From assembly GCF_008830225.1 (NCBI RefSeq), contig NZ_WAIE01000008.1:1-64000 (forward strand): a stretch of 64,000 bases of DNA, read 5' to 3'. A program made the position numbers and the translations under genes. The stretch comes from Pseudodesulfovibrio senegalensis (GTDB lineage Bacteria > Desulfobacterota > Desulfovibrionia > Desulfovibrionales > Desulfovibrionaceae). A model generated the notes under the pieces. That model searched no databases. It saw nothing but the letters and a program-made list of their open reading frames with translations, and was not told the DNA's origin. The first letter of the stretch is position 1. The number at the start of each line of letters is the position of its first letter. Of this stretch, positions 56,126 through 64,000 are shown piece after piece.

Positions 56126-56527
56126 TGCTGGCGCAGAGAAAAAGAAGGCAAAAAACTGCGCTTGGCCCGCAACCTCGTGGGCTTGAGCGGGGTTCGCAAA
56201 AAAACAATAGACTGACCGACGAACAGGCCAGAGAACCGAGCGGATGTGTTTGATTGCCGCACAATCCCGACGGCCTTTTCCCGTCTGTCCGAGTGTCGGC
56301 TGAAATCGAGCCATCCTATGGCTCGGTGCGATAAAATATGCACGAGGACGGTGATACAAATTTCAGAAAATCAGCGAGGCACTGCAAACTGCCGACGCAG
56401 GGCGGAAATAAGGCCTGGAAGGATTGGGGGATAGGTCGCAGGAAAGGGGGCAAGGAAGGGGCGGCCAAAGCCGCCTTCCTTACCCCCTTTCCTCAAATGG
56501 TTCTCGTCATACTCGCACGAAAAGTCT

Positions 56528-56584
56528 TTGTACGACTGCGCGTCAGCGCAACGTACTCATGAAAAATCTGCGGCATCAACTCCC
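56528..56584 (-). repeat. Dispersed intergenic repeat, family 1, copy 2
   Basis: Nearly identical to 146-202 over about 56 bases, with the core inverted repeat TGCGC-gtca-GCGCA. It starts 27 bases beyond the stop of the leftward HTH gene ending at 56611, the same placement as copy 1. Confidence 0.75.
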
Positions 56585-56610
56585 TGGCCGCACGCCAGCA
56601 CACCCCCAAA

Positions 56611-57687
56611 CTACCCGTCAATCCTGTCCTTGATCTGCCGAAAAAACTCCTGAAGAAACGCAGGCGTTGTCTCCTCGCCGTTGACATCCAACCGCCAGAA
56701 CAACACCACCAGATTGCCGCGCGGGGTCTTGGTGCCGCCAAAGAACAACTCGTGCCTGTCATTGCTGGCGTTCTGCATGGTCAGCACCCATGAACGGTCG
56801 CGACGTTCCCAGCTGGTCAGGCTCAGGCCGGTGCTCTTGCCCTCCTGCATGACGGCATCCACGAATCCTTCCAGCGGAACGCGACCGGGCAGGCCCAGAA
56901 ACTCGTTCTGCTCGTTGCGGATGACGATGGGGGTGGTCATGAACGTTTCCGAAGGCTGCGGCAGGCCTTTGGCCGAGGCCGCGGATTCTTCCTTTTCAGG
57001 CTGTTCGGCCTGCTCGGGTTCTACCGGCTGCCATGCCTCGGTTTCCGGCTTCACGGATTCCTGCCTGTTTTTATCCTCGGCATCCGCGCCGGGCTGTCCT
57101 TCAAACGTATAGGACTTGGTGCCGCCGGAACCGCGCACGTTGATGATCTTGCGCGCCCGCACCTTGGCTTCTCCCTCGGGCGGGGTGGTGCGCAGATGAT
57201 CCAGCAGTTCGGTGAACATCTGTTCGTTGCGGGCTTCGGCATCGGCAAAACTGCCCAGAGCCTTTTCAACCTTTTCCAGCCGTTTGTCGGCCCGGGCCTG
57301 TGCCGTGGCCAGCTGGGCCATGCCATGCATCATCTGTCCTGCCGTCTCGAAGAACTTGTCCAGATACTCCCTGGACACCCCGTTCAGGCCGGACTCGCCG
57401 CCCGCTTCGTTGCCGGAGGCACGGACGCCGGTCTTTTTCAAATCCTTGCGGCTGATCTCCCGAAAACGCCCCTTGAGCACCTTGTAGGTCTCGTTGATGC
57501 TCATACCCTTGGTGAAACAGTCGCGGATGCACAGGCAGATATCCCCGGCCTCGGGTTTGAAGCGGATGGGCTTGCCGTCCGTGTGCACGGGAATGAACGT
57601 GGGAAATTTGCGACGGTAGCTCTTGATGGTGGTCTCGGACACGCCGCAAAGCGCGGCAAGATCCTTGTGGGTCAGGGTCTCAGACAT
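56611..57687 (-). CDS. MerR-like helix-turn-helix protein of unknown function
   Basis: 358 residues. The N-terminal 75 residues read like a MerR-type HTH and wing (HKDLAALCGVSETTIKSYRRKFPTF). Residues about 115-170 are a likely coiled coil with LEKVEKALGSFADAEARNEQ. An acidic Pro/Glu/Gln-rich linker spans about 205-245. A C-terminal domain (about 250-358) has NRHELF/GGTKTPRGNLVVLFWRLDV with no family I recognise. It probably binds DNA as an oligomer. A candidate promoter lies about 300 bases upstream and a small basic reading frame overlaps its start. Confidence 0.75.
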   Translation of the reverse strand: MSETLTHKDLAALCGVSETTIKSYRRKFPTFIPVHTDGKPIRFKPEAGDICLCIRDCFTKGMSINETYKVLKGRFREISRKDLKKTGVRASGNEAGGESGLNGVSREYLDKFFETAGQMMHGMAQLATAQARADKRLEKVEKALGSFADAEARNEQMFTELLDHLRTTPPEGEAKVRARKIINVRGSGGTKSYTFEGQPGADAEDKNRQESVKPETEAWQPVEPEQAEQPEKEESAASAKGLPQPSETFMTTPIVIRNEQNEFLGLPGRVPLEGFVDAVMQEGKSTGLSLTSWERRDRSWVLTMQNASNDRHELFFGGTKTPRGNLVVLFWRLDVNGEETTPAFLQEFFRQIKDRIDG

Positions 57688-57925
57688 GGCGTTTTCTCGC
57701 TGTTGTTGTCAGGGAAACAAAATCCGAGGCGCGGTTCGCTCCCGGCTCGTCCAAACGCAGGGCACGGCTCCATACCGGAACGATGCGTGCCGGGAGAATG
57801 GGTGCGGCATTGCCGCCCACGCTGCTTCCGGCCAGCCGCAACGCATACCTGCGCGCGGATTTCCCCTTGGATATTGGCGTGCGATACAGGCCGTATACAC
57901 GCATTGAAACATTGTGCGTCGTCAT
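57680..57925 (-). CDS. Possible small basic protein upstream of HTH gene
   Basis: 81 residues from the ATG at 57925. AGGTGA lies six bases before it, and its stop overlaps the HTH gene start by eight bases, the arrangement of a coupled pair. The product is basic (many Arg/Lys, RRYALRLAGSS, TTARKRHV) with no recognised family or membrane helix. It lies within the long leader that follows the promoter at 57989-58017. The frame could instead be chance in a GC-rich leader. Confidence 0.4.
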   Translation of the reverse strand: MTTHNVSMRVYGLYRTPISKGKSARRYALRLAGSSVGGNAAPILPARIVPVWSRALRLDEPGANRASDFVSLTTTARKRHV

Positions 57926-57988
57926 CAATCGTCACCTATCGACAGTCTTTTATAACAAGGGAAGATGCCTTTCGGAAACTTATCGATA

Positions 57989-58017
57989 TTTCTATCGTGG
58001 CCTCGCTTGCACGTCAA
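57989..58017 (-). promoter_or_regulatory. Candidate promoter for the HTH gene
   Basis: Read leftward, TTGACG (58012-58017) is followed by a 17-base spacer and TAGAAA (57989-57994). It would give a leader of about 300 bases before the HTH gene, enough to contain the small frame at 57680-57925. Confidence 0.5.
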
Positions 58018-58033
58018 GCCCAAAACAGGACGC

Positions 58034-58209
58034 AGGGCGTTGCCCTTGACCCTATTCGGTTTTGCATTCTTCAAATACGAAACAGGTTGCGAGGCATAAC
58101 GCTTCGTCGAGCTCCTGCCAACTCAAAAACCGAAATCTTTTTTTCTTTCGATTTAAATCCCCCCACTGCAACCAACAGCGGCCCGGTCGGCTTTGCCGAT
58201 CGGGCCGCT
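58034..58209 (-). repeat. Composite intergenic repeat, family 3, copy 2
   Basis: AGGGC-gtt-GCCCT (58034-58046) followed by TTGACCCTATTC, and a long stem AGCGGCCCG-gt-CGGC/GCCG-at-CGGGCCGCT (58177-58209) followed by CGCCAAA. The two parts match 49197-49300 in order and orientation, but the stems differ by compensating changes and the space between them is longer (about 130 bases against 55). It lies between the HTH gene and the GGDEF regulator gene, both leftward; 57688-58228 otherwise holds only the small frame and the promoter. Confidence 0.6.
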
Positions 58210-58228
58210 CGCCAAAATTCTTCACCGC

Positions 58229-59494
58229 TTAGCCTTGCACCACGCGATTTCGGCCGCCTTCCTTGGCTTGATACAGGGCCATGTCCACACGCTTGACGAA
58301 CGCCTCGCGGTCTTCGCTTCCTGCGGCAACAGCCGCCCCGAAGCTGGAGGTCACGGGCCGGGGCACGCCGGTGAATGAAAAGGATTCCACGGCCCGGCGC
58401 AACCGCTCGGCCACCTGCGCGGTGCGCTGCATGGACGATCCCGGGGAAAGCACCATGAACTCCTCGCCGCCCCAGCGCGCAAGCCGGTCGGTTTCGCGGA
58501 TGTTGTCGCGCACCAGCGCGGAAATCTCGCGCAGCACGGCATCGCCCACGTCATGACCATACTCGTCGTTGATGGATTTGAAATGGTCGATGTCGAACAT
58601 GACCAGCCCGGGAGCATGGCCCGCAGCCAGTTCGGCATCCAGCAGACGCAAAAAGCTGCGACGGTTCAGGGCCTGGGTCAACGGGTCGGTGGATGCCTCG
58701 TCCTGCAGCATGGCGCGCTCATCCTCCAGTTCGCTGATATCCTGAAAGGAAAAAAGCCGCAGGCGGCTGTTGGGAAACGGAGAGTGGGTCACGGTGAACA
58801 CGCCCGGCACGCCCGAGGGGTTGCCCCGGCCCTTGATGCGCAACACCTGATCCCGGTCCAGCTGGTCGTCCACCACCGTGCGCACCCAGCCGCTGTCGCC
58901 ACCCTGATACGGTTCACCGTTGATCTCCACGATGTTGCCGCCCAGCGATGCTCCGGCGGCGTGCATATGCCGATGGGAATCAAACCCCAGATACGCGGCC
59001 AGCTTGCGGTTGGCGTAAACGGTCCGTCCGTCGTGCTCCAGCAGGGCCATGCCCGGAAAAACATCCAGCAGGTTCCAGAGCATGGTGTCGCTTTTTTCCA
59101 GCTTTTTGCGCATGAACACGGTGCGCGCGCACCGCCGCACGGCCTCCAGCAACCGCTTGTCACGCACGGGCATGCGCAAAAACGCGTCGATGTTCATTTC
59201 CACGGCCTTGAGCAGCACCTTGGGATTGTAAAGATCATAGGCCACGAGCACGGGAACGTCCTCGTCGTCTTCACGGATGGCCGCGATCATGTCCGGCCCG
59301 TCCAGCACGGGCAGGACCATGTCCGTCAGCACCATGTCCGGCCGGTGTTCGCGCCAAAGGCGCAGCCCTTCGCGCCCGTCGCGCGCCTCGCGAACGGTCC
59401 CGGCCACGCGGGCCAGCAACGCGGCAATGCGCTCCCGCTCGAAATCATCGGCCATGACCACCTGTACGGACAGATTCCGTTTTGCGTCCCTCAT
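58229..59494 (-). CDS. Response regulator with PAS-like and GGDEF domains
   Basis: 421 residues from the ATG at 59494 (GGGAGGA upstream). A receiver domain (about 10-125) has the likely phospho-acceptor Asp in MVLTDMVLPVLDG; a PAS-like domain follows (about 140-255; MALLEHDGRTVYANRKLAAYLGF); then a GGDEF domain (about 265-420) with GGEEF and an I-site RETD five residues before it. It should synthesise c-di-GMP when phosphorylated. No kinase gene is adjacent. Confidence 0.92.
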   Translation of the reverse strand: MRDAKRNLSVQVVMADDFERERIAALLARVAGTVREARDGREGLRLWREHRPDMVLTDMVLPVLDGPDMIAAIREDDEDVPVLVAYDLYNPKVLLKAVEMNIDAFLRMPVRDKRLLEAVRRCARTVFMRKKLEKSDTMLWNLLDVFPGMALLEHDGRTVYANRKLAAYLGFDSHRHMHAAGASLGGNIVEINGEPYQGGDSGWVRTVVDDQLDRDQVLRIKGRGNPSGVPGVFTVTHSPFPNSRLRLFSFQDISELEDERAMLQDEASTDPLTQALNRRSFLRLLDAELAAGHAPGLVMFDIDHFKSINDEYGHDVGDAVLREISALVRDNIRETDRLARWGGEEFMVLSPGSSMQRTAQVAERLRRAVESFSFTGVPRPVTSSFGAAVAAGSEDREAFVKRVDMALYQAKEGGRNRVVQG

Positions 59495-59563
59495 GCTTCC
59501 TCCCGTCATGCGCCAGTATAGACCGTGCATGCCGCCACTTGCAACAAACCCCTTGGCGACAAT

Positions 59564-59596
59564 GAAAAAGGGCTGCCGACATGCGCCGACAGCCCC
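59564..59596 (-). terminator. Terminator of the metH-to-zinc-ribbon operon
   Basis: Read leftward, GGGCTG pairs with CAGCCC around a GC-rich loop and is followed by TTTTT, about 25 bases past the stop at 59619. Confidence 0.75.
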
Positions 59597-59618
59597 GGTT
59601 GTTCAATGTACAATGCGC

Positions 59619-60887
59619 CTATTTGGGCGTCTTGGCGTCCACCACCTTGACCCCGAACTCCTTGATGTCGTTCACGGGCTGCTCGAAAAACACGAACATG
59701 AACGGCGTGGAAGCGCCGGGCCGCAGGAAGGTGTTGTTGGAAAGGATGCCCACCTCGGACTTGAGGCCGTCCTCGATCTCCTTGCGGCTCTGCACCTGCA
59801 ACTGGAACATGGACAGCACGTTGCCGCAGAGCATCTGCTGCGAGGCCACCACCTTGGACTGGGCATCGAACAGCTGGGCCTGCACCTCGATGCGTTCCTT
59901 GGGCGTGGCAAAGTTGTTGACCGCGGTTCCCTGAATCACGAACAGCACGCCCGCCTTTTCGTTCTTGGCGTAGAACTGGCGCACGTTCTTGAGCTCGATC
60001 TTGTTCACGCGCTGCTCCGGGGACTCGCCCGGTTCCACGTCCTGTCCGGCCTCGTCCGCAAACCAGCTGCCCACATAGGGCACGTTCTGGAAATAGGAGC
60101 CAAGGTCGATACCCACGAGGGTCCAGGCCTTGAAATACACGCCCCCGCCGATGAGCAGCACGAACGCCAGCAGAATGATGATGCCGGTCAGGCTGCGCTT
60201 GGGCTTTTCGTCCAGATCGAGGCTCTGTTCAAAGAGGGATTCGTCCTCTTCCTCGTCCCCGTCCTCATCGTCGTCGGCAAAAAGATCCTCATCCCCGGCT
60301 TCGGATTCGGCCTCGGCCTCTTCGTCGAACAGGCCGCCCATGTCGGCGTCGTCGCCGGCAGGCTCTTGGGCTTCGGGTTCATCGTCGCCGAAAAGGTCGT
60401 CCACCTCGTCCAGCCCGTCCGCGGAGTCCTCGCTGCGGCTATCCTTGGGCGGTTCGTCGCCGAAGAGTTCTTCCTCGCCACCCTCGAACAGGGTTTCGTC
60501 GGGTTCGGAGGCAGGCTCGGCAGCTTCGCCGTCCTGATCGTCGAACAGGTCGCTGAAATCATCTTCGGGCGGCGCGTCCACGCCCGAGGACTCTTCCTCG
60601 CCACCGGCAAACGGTTCTTCGGTATCCAGCTCCGGGGAAGCCGCCTCGGTTTCCTGTTCGGCCTTGGCCTGGTCAAAGGCCGCGTCGAACTCGGAATCGG
60701 ATTCCGGCTTTTCCACGGGGGCTTCCTGCTCCAGCAGGGCCTCCACTTCCTCCTCGACCTGCGCCGAGGGAGGATTCACCTTGAACATGTGCCCGCAACG
60801 CGAGCACTTCACCTTGGAACCGCCCGGGGCAATCTTGTCTTCGGGCAGATTGTATTTGGTCTGGCAATTTGAACACGTAACAATCAT
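59619..60887 (-). CDS. Zinc-ribbon membrane protein with DUF3426-like domain
   Basis: 422 residues. An N-terminal MJ0042-type zinc ribbon (C5-x2-C8 ... C29-x2-C32: CSNCQTKYNL, CSRCGHMFKV), a very acidic low-complexity region (about 45-235, rich in Asp/Glu), a single membrane helix (IIILLAFVLLIGGGVYFKA, about 240-260), and a C-terminal DUF3426-like beta domain (about 290-415). The zinc ribbon would be cytoplasmic and the DUF3426 domain periplasmic. Function unknown in this family. It follows hpt by 27 bases in one operon. Confidence 0.85.
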   Translation of the reverse strand: MIVTCSNCQTKYNLPEDKIAPGGSKVKCSRCGHMFKVNPPSAQVEEEVEALLEQEAPVEKPESDSEFDAAFDQAKAEQETEAASPELDTEEPFAGGEEESSGVDAPPEDDFSDLFDDQDGEAAEPASEPDETLFEGGEEELFGDEPPKDSRSEDSADGLDEVDDLFGDDEPEAQEPAGDDADMGGLFDEEAEAESEAGDEDLFADDDEDGDEEEDESLFEQSLDLDEKPKRSLTGIIILLAFVLLIGGGVYFKAWTLVGIDLGSYFQNVPYVGSWFADEAGQDVEPGESPEQRVNKIELKNVRQFYAKNEKAGVLFVIQGTAVNNFATPKERIEVQAQLFDAQSKVVASQQMLCGNVLSMFQLQVQSRKEIEDGLKSEVGILSNNTFLRPGASTPFMFVFFEQPVNDIKEFGVKVVDAKTPK

Positions 60888-60914
60888 TGGGCGATCTCCA
60901 GTGTTGTCCGCAGG

Positions 60915-61451
60915 TTATTCCCCGGAATCCGTGGCCAGCTCGTAGATGGCGTCCAGTTCCCGGTAACGTTCGGCGTAATCGAGGCCATAGCCAACGATGA
61001 AACCCGAGGGAATGTCAAAGCCCGGAAAATCCACGGTGACGTCGATTTCCCGACGCTCATGTTTATCAATAAGCGCGCAAATTTTCAAACTCTTGGGATT
61101 TCTCTTTTTCAACACGTGCAAAAGGAAATCCATGGAATGGCCGGTATCCACGATGTCTTCAATGATGAGCACGTGTTTTCCGTCCACCGACACTTCCATG
61201 TCCTTGGAAAAAACAATGTCTTCCCCTCGGGCCGTGGCTGCACCATAGCTGGCAAGCCGCACGAAATCCACCTGCACTTCCCTGTCTATGGACCGGATCA
61301 GGTCCGAAAAGAACAAAAAAGCGCCCTTGAGCACGCAAACACAGATGAGCGGAGCGTCATCGTCATAGGCGCGGGCGATTTCGCCCCCCATTTCATTGAC
61401 GCGATTGCGGATTTCCTCTGCCGAGATGAACGGTGTCAGTTTGTGGGCCAT
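60915..61451 (-). CDS. hpt: Hypoxanthine phosphoribosyltransferase
   Basis: 178 residues. It converts hypoxanthine (and usually guanine) plus PRPP to IMP/GMP in purine salvage. The PRPP-binding motif VLIIEDIVDTGHSM (about 94-107) and the flexible loop region LASYGAATARGED (about 66-78) are present, as is the base-binding end VGYGLDYAERYRELDAIYEL. Length matches bacterial Hpt. It lies 21 bases after the GNAT gene. Confidence 0.94.
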   Translation of the reverse strand: MAHKLTPFISAEEIRNRVNEMGGEIARAYDDDAPLICVCVLKGAFLFFSDLIRSIDREVQVDFVRLASYGAATARGEDIVFSKDMEVSVDGKHVLIIEDIVDTGHSMDFLLHVLKKRNPKSLKICALIDKHERREIDVTVDFPGFDIPSGFIVGYGLDYAERYRELDAIYELATDSGE

Positions 61452-61472
61452 AAGGTCCTGCCGGGTTTGGAA

Positions 61473-61937
61473 TTAAAAACGAAAGGTCATGGCCACTTCA
61501 TTACAGTGGTCAGGAAACCGGGGACAGTTGAGACAGTCTGACCAAATCTTCTGGTTCAGACGTTCCTTTTCGGTCTGCTCAAAGCCCACCTTGGCAAAAA
61601 AGCCCGGGACTTCGGTCAGGGTAAAAACAGTCGGGATGCCCAGAGTCACGGCCTCGCTCAGGGCCGTTTCCACAATGGTCCGGCCCAGCCCGGCCTTGCG
61701 CAGCTCCGGGGCCACCACCAGCGAACGGATTTCGGCCAGGTCTTCCCATGTGATGGAAAGGGCCACGCAGGCCACGACCTCGCCGTCCTGTTCGGCAACG
61801 AAAAAGTCGCGCAGGTGCGAATACAGCTGGCTGATGGAACGGGGCAGGACCAACGCCTCATGATCCCTGCGCATGAGCAGCGAATGGATGGCCCGCACAT
61901 CTTCGATCCGGGCCTTGCGAATGAGGGGGGTCGGCAC
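61473..61937 (-). CDS. GNAT acetyltransferase, N-acetylglutamate synthase-like
   Basis: 154 residues from a GTG start immediately after the upstream stop codon. The motif A region VVAPELRKAGLGRTIVETALSEA (about 72-95) binds acetyl-CoA, and FFAKVGFEQTEKERLNQKIW follows, as in the short ArgA-like GNAT proteins. The Cys motif DCLNCPRFPDHC near the C terminus also fits that subgroup. It might make N-acetylglutamate for arginine synthesis; the ORF lacks an amino acid kinase domain. Confidence 0.8.
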   Translation of the reverse strand: MPTPLIRKARIEDVRAIHSLLMRRDHEALVLPRSISQLYSHLRDFFVAEQDGEVVACVALSITWEDLAEIRSLVVAPELRKAGLGRTIVETALSEAVTLGIPTVFTLTEVPGFFAKVGFEQTEKERLNQKIWSDCLNCPRFPDHCNEVAMTFRF

Positions 61938-62423
61938 CTATTTCTCCAGAATCTTGTTCAGGAGCATGGCCAGCATGCTCCGGGGAAACAGTCCGGCCCG
62001 GCTGAAGGTGACCTCGCCCTGACCGTTGAAGACCACCAGGTGCGGAATGGCCGAGACCTTGAAACGGGAAGCCAAGGTCTGGTCGCCCATATACACGGGC
62101 ACGCCGGGCTTTTCTTTGGCAAAGAATTTTTCCACGGCCTCGCGCTTTTCGTCCATGGAAACGGCCGCAAACACGACCTTGTCCCCGTAGTCGGCAGCGG
62201 AAAGGCCCAACTCGGGAATTTCTTCGCGGCAGGCCGGGCACCACGTGGTCCAGAAACAGAGCACGAGGGGCTTGCCCCTGCTCTGTTCAAGCAGGGCATC
62301 AAACCCGGCGGAATCCAGGGACGGATAGCCCGCCTCGGTCTTTGCGGACGAGCAGGCTGCGAACAGGAAAATCATGGCCGCCAGAATCACGGCGGCCGTT
62401 GTATACAGACGGAACTTCTTCAT
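61938..62423 (-). CDS. TlpA-like thioredoxin-fold lipoprotein
   Basis: 161 residues from the ATG at 62423, six bases after GAGG; a GTG two codons earlier is also possible. A lipobox LFAAC near residue 23-27 indicates a lipoprotein anchored in the membrane and facing the periplasm. The thioredoxin motif is WCPAC in FWTTWCPACREEIPEL. It probably reduces or isomerises periplasmic disulfides, or serves cytochrome c maturation. No redox partner gene is adjacent. Confidence 0.88.
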   Translation of the reverse strand: MKKFRLYTTAAVILAAMIFLFAACSSAKTEAGYPSLDSAGFDALLEQSRGKPLVLCFWTTWCPACREEIPELGLSAADYGDKVVFAAVSMDEKREAVEKFFAKEKPGVPVYMGDQTLASRFKVSAIPHLVVFNGQGEVTFSRAGLFPRSMLAMLLNKILEK

Positions 62424-62493
62424 GAGCACCTCGATGGTTTCTGCGCGTGCTATAGCAGTCTTTTCACCGGATTTGAAGCAGTTCCCCGCGGAA

Positions 62494-64000
62494 TCACTGA
62501 ACCAGACGCTGGGCCAGCTTCACGGCCTCCATGGCGTCCGTGGACCAGCCGTCCGCGCCGATGGAGGTACAGAACTTGTCCGTGACAACGGCCCCGCCGA
62601 TCATGACCTTGGTGTCCATGCCCCGTTCCCGGACCATGTTGACCGTGTCTTCCATGCGCACCATGGTGGTGGTCATGAGCGCGGAAAGCCCGATGATGCT
62701 CGCGCCGTGTTCCTCGGCCGCGTCCACGATGCGCTCGGCGGACACGTCCTTGCCCAGATCCACCACGTCAAAGCCGTAGTTCTTGAGCATGAGGCAGACG
62801 ATGTTCTTGCCGATGTCGTGGATGTCGCCCTCCACCGTGGCCATGACCACCACGGGCTTGTCCTTGCCCCCTTCGGAGGCGTCCAGCAACGGCTGCAACC
62901 GGCCGAATGCGGTCTGCATGGTCTCGGCGGAGCGCAAAAGCTGGGGCAGGAAGTATTCCTTGCGGTCATACTTTTCACCCACTTCGAGGATGCCGGGAAT
63001 GAGCATGTCGTTGACGATGTTCATGGCCTCCACGCCCTTTTCCAGCTCGGCCTCCACCAGTGCGACCACGCCTTCGCGGTTGCCCGAAACAACGGCGGAA
63101 AGCAATGACGCGCCCTGTGCACCGTCATCCGTGGCCGGGGCCTTGTCCGAGCCCGACGCCGGGCCGGAGCCGGTGGCCGCGCCGGACGCGCTGCCCGGAG
63201 TCCAGTCCGCATAGCGGTTGATATAGCGCTCGGCCTGCGGGTCGCGGTTCAGCAACACCTCCACGCTGTGCAGGGTCTCCTGCAAGCGCTGGGAATTGGG
63301 GTTGGAAATGAACGAGGTCAGGCCCGACGTCATGGCCATGGCCATGAACGTGGAGTTGAGCAGTTCACGCGCGGGCAGCCCGAAGGAGACGTTGGACAGG
63401 CCCACGGTGGTGGCCAGCCCGAGCTGTTCCTTGCAGTGGCGCACGGTTTCGAGAAAATGTTTCGCGGCCTCGGGCTTGGAGGAAACGGTCAGGGCCAGAC
63501 AGTCCACCACCACAAGACGACGCGGGATGCCCAGCGCAAGGGCCTGACCCAGCAGCTCCTCGATCACGGCGATGCGCTCGGCGGACGTGACCGGCAGTTT
63601 CTTGCCCTGAATGGGCAGCAGGATGAACGGCGCACCGAACTTCTTGCACACCGGGCCGAGCCGTTCCATCTTGCCCGGCTCGCCGGAAATGGAGTTGACC
63701 AGCGGCGACCCCGGATAGTTCCACAGCCCGGCCTCCACCGCGTCGGAATCGTTGGAGTCGATGGACAGGGGGCAGGGGAAGCGCGACACAAGGGTCTTGA
63801 CCAGTTCGGGCAGCAGTGCGGCCTCGTCCACCAGCGGGGCGCCCACGTTCACGTCCAGCACCGGAGCGCCCTGCTCCAGCTGCTCCTCGGCAAAACGCAG
63901 GGCCTCGGCGAATTGGCCTTCCTGCAACTCGGCAGTGAGCTGCTTCTTGCCCGTGGGGTTGATGCGCTCGCCGATGATCACGCCGCGATGGTCGAATCCC
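62494..64000 (-). CDS. metH: Cobalamin-dependent methionine synthase, C-terminal part (partial)
   Basis: The gene runs leftward and is cut by the window end: the frame is open through 64000, and the GTG at 63981 is internal to a conserved segment. About 501 residues are visible. A pterin-binding barrel (GERINPTGKKQL, LDVNVGAPLVDE, SIDSNDSDAVEAGL, then NSISGE) is followed by an Ala/Gly/Ser-rich linker, the cobalamin cap helices (EVGEKYDRKEYFLPQLLRSAETMQ) and the B12 domain with the His ligand in GDIHDIGKN and later GLSALMTTTM, GGAVVTDKF. The protein ends after the B12 domain, so the AdoMet reactivation domain is absent, as in other anaerobe-type MetH proteins. The homocysteine domain should lie beyond the window. 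Confidence 0.92.
   Translation of the reverse strand, partial: GFDHRGVIIGERINPTGKKQLTAELQEGQFAEALRFAEEQLEQGAPVLDVNVGAPLVDEAALLPELVKTLVSRFPCPLSIDSNDSDAVEAGLWNYPGSPLVNSISGEPGKMERLGPVCKKFGAPFILLPIQGKKLPVTSAERIAVIEELLGQALALGIPRRLVVVDCLALTVSSKPEAAKHFLETVRHCKEQLGLATTVGLSNVSFGLPARELLNSTFMAMAMTSGLTSFISNPNSQRLQETLHSVEVLLNRDPQAERYINRYADWTPGSASGAATGSGPASGSDKAPATDDGAQGASLLSAVVSGNREGVVALVEAELEKGVEAMNIVNDMLIPGILEVGEKYDRKEYFLPQLLRSAETMQTAFGRLQPLLDASEGGKDKPVVVMATVEGDIHDIGKNIVCLMLKNYGFDVVDLGKDVSAERIVDAAEEHGASIIGLSALMTTTMVRMEDTVNMVRERGMDTKVMIGGAVVTDKFCTSIGADGWSTDAMEAVKLAQRLVQ

Overview
The window looks like chromosome of a high-GC sulfate-reducing bacterium of the Desulfovibrio / Pseudodesulfovibrio type. This is inferred from gene content and not from a marker gene: a tungsten/molybdenum aldehyde:ferredoxin oxidoreductase with a polyferredoxin, a complete nikABCDE nickel importer, a fused BioD-BioA enzyme, an FeoB iron system with a TonB receptor, a CstA-type transporter with a LytS/LytTR pair, and several c-di-GMP and PAS signalling proteins. 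No ribosomal RNA, phage module, insertion sequence or CRISPR array was found.

Layout. 0.2-4.7 kb holds glycan genes (two glycosyltransferases leftward; a deacetylase-like protein, a GNAT enzyme and a small membrane protein rightward). A tRNA-Phe(GAA) gene with promoter and terminator lies at 4.8 kb. 5.0-13.0 kb is a block of three large secreted repeat proteins (beta-helix, FG-GAP propeller, RCC1 plus calcium-binding repeats) behind a long, hairpin-rich leader. 13.3-15.8 kb is a polar amino acid ABC transporter whose permease carries an extra periplasmic TPR-like domain. 15.9-20.0 kb is a LytTR regulator, LytS kinase and CstA transporter; a textbook-spaced LytTR direct repeat precedes cstA. 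20.2-23.4 kb is a hybrid kinase with about five PAS domains. 23.4-27.3 kb (leftward) is a glycosyltransferase, a four-cluster ferredoxin and an AOR-family enzyme. 27.5-31.6 kb has a GGDEF protein, an SDR39U1-type epimerase and a sigma-54 response regulator. 31.7-36.7 kb is nikABCDE (leftward), divergent from bioDA and a sodium:solute symporter (37.0-40.3 kb). 40.5-46.7 kb is an iron locus: TonB receptor, FeoB, a PepSY-like/FeoA fusion and an AraC regulator, with two Fur-box-like sites. 46.9-53.8 kb has acetyl-CoA synthetase, a secreted C10 cysteine peptidase and a Pat-type protein acetyltransferase. 53.8-56.0 kb has two coupled glycosyltransferases. 56.6-64.0 kb (leftward) has a MerR-like HTH protein, a GGDEF response regulator, a zinc-ribbon membrane protein, Hpt, a GNAT enzyme, a TlpA-like lipoprotein and the C-terminal part of MetH, cut by the window edge.

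Connections. Acs and a Pat-like acetyltransferase lie 2 kb apart and probably form an acetylation control pair. The LytS-LytTR-CstA group resembles the pyruvate-responsive Bts system. Nickel, biotin, iron and cobalamin genes fit an anaerobe rich in metalloenzymes.

Most unusual observations: four secreted proteins (three in the 5-13 kb block and the cysteine peptidase at 49-51 kb) all end in three or four leucines at the extreme C terminus, which could be an undescribed sorting signal; two domain fusions (TPR-permease, PepSY-FeoA); the LytTR operator; and several dispersed intergenic repeat families placed just beyond stop codons.
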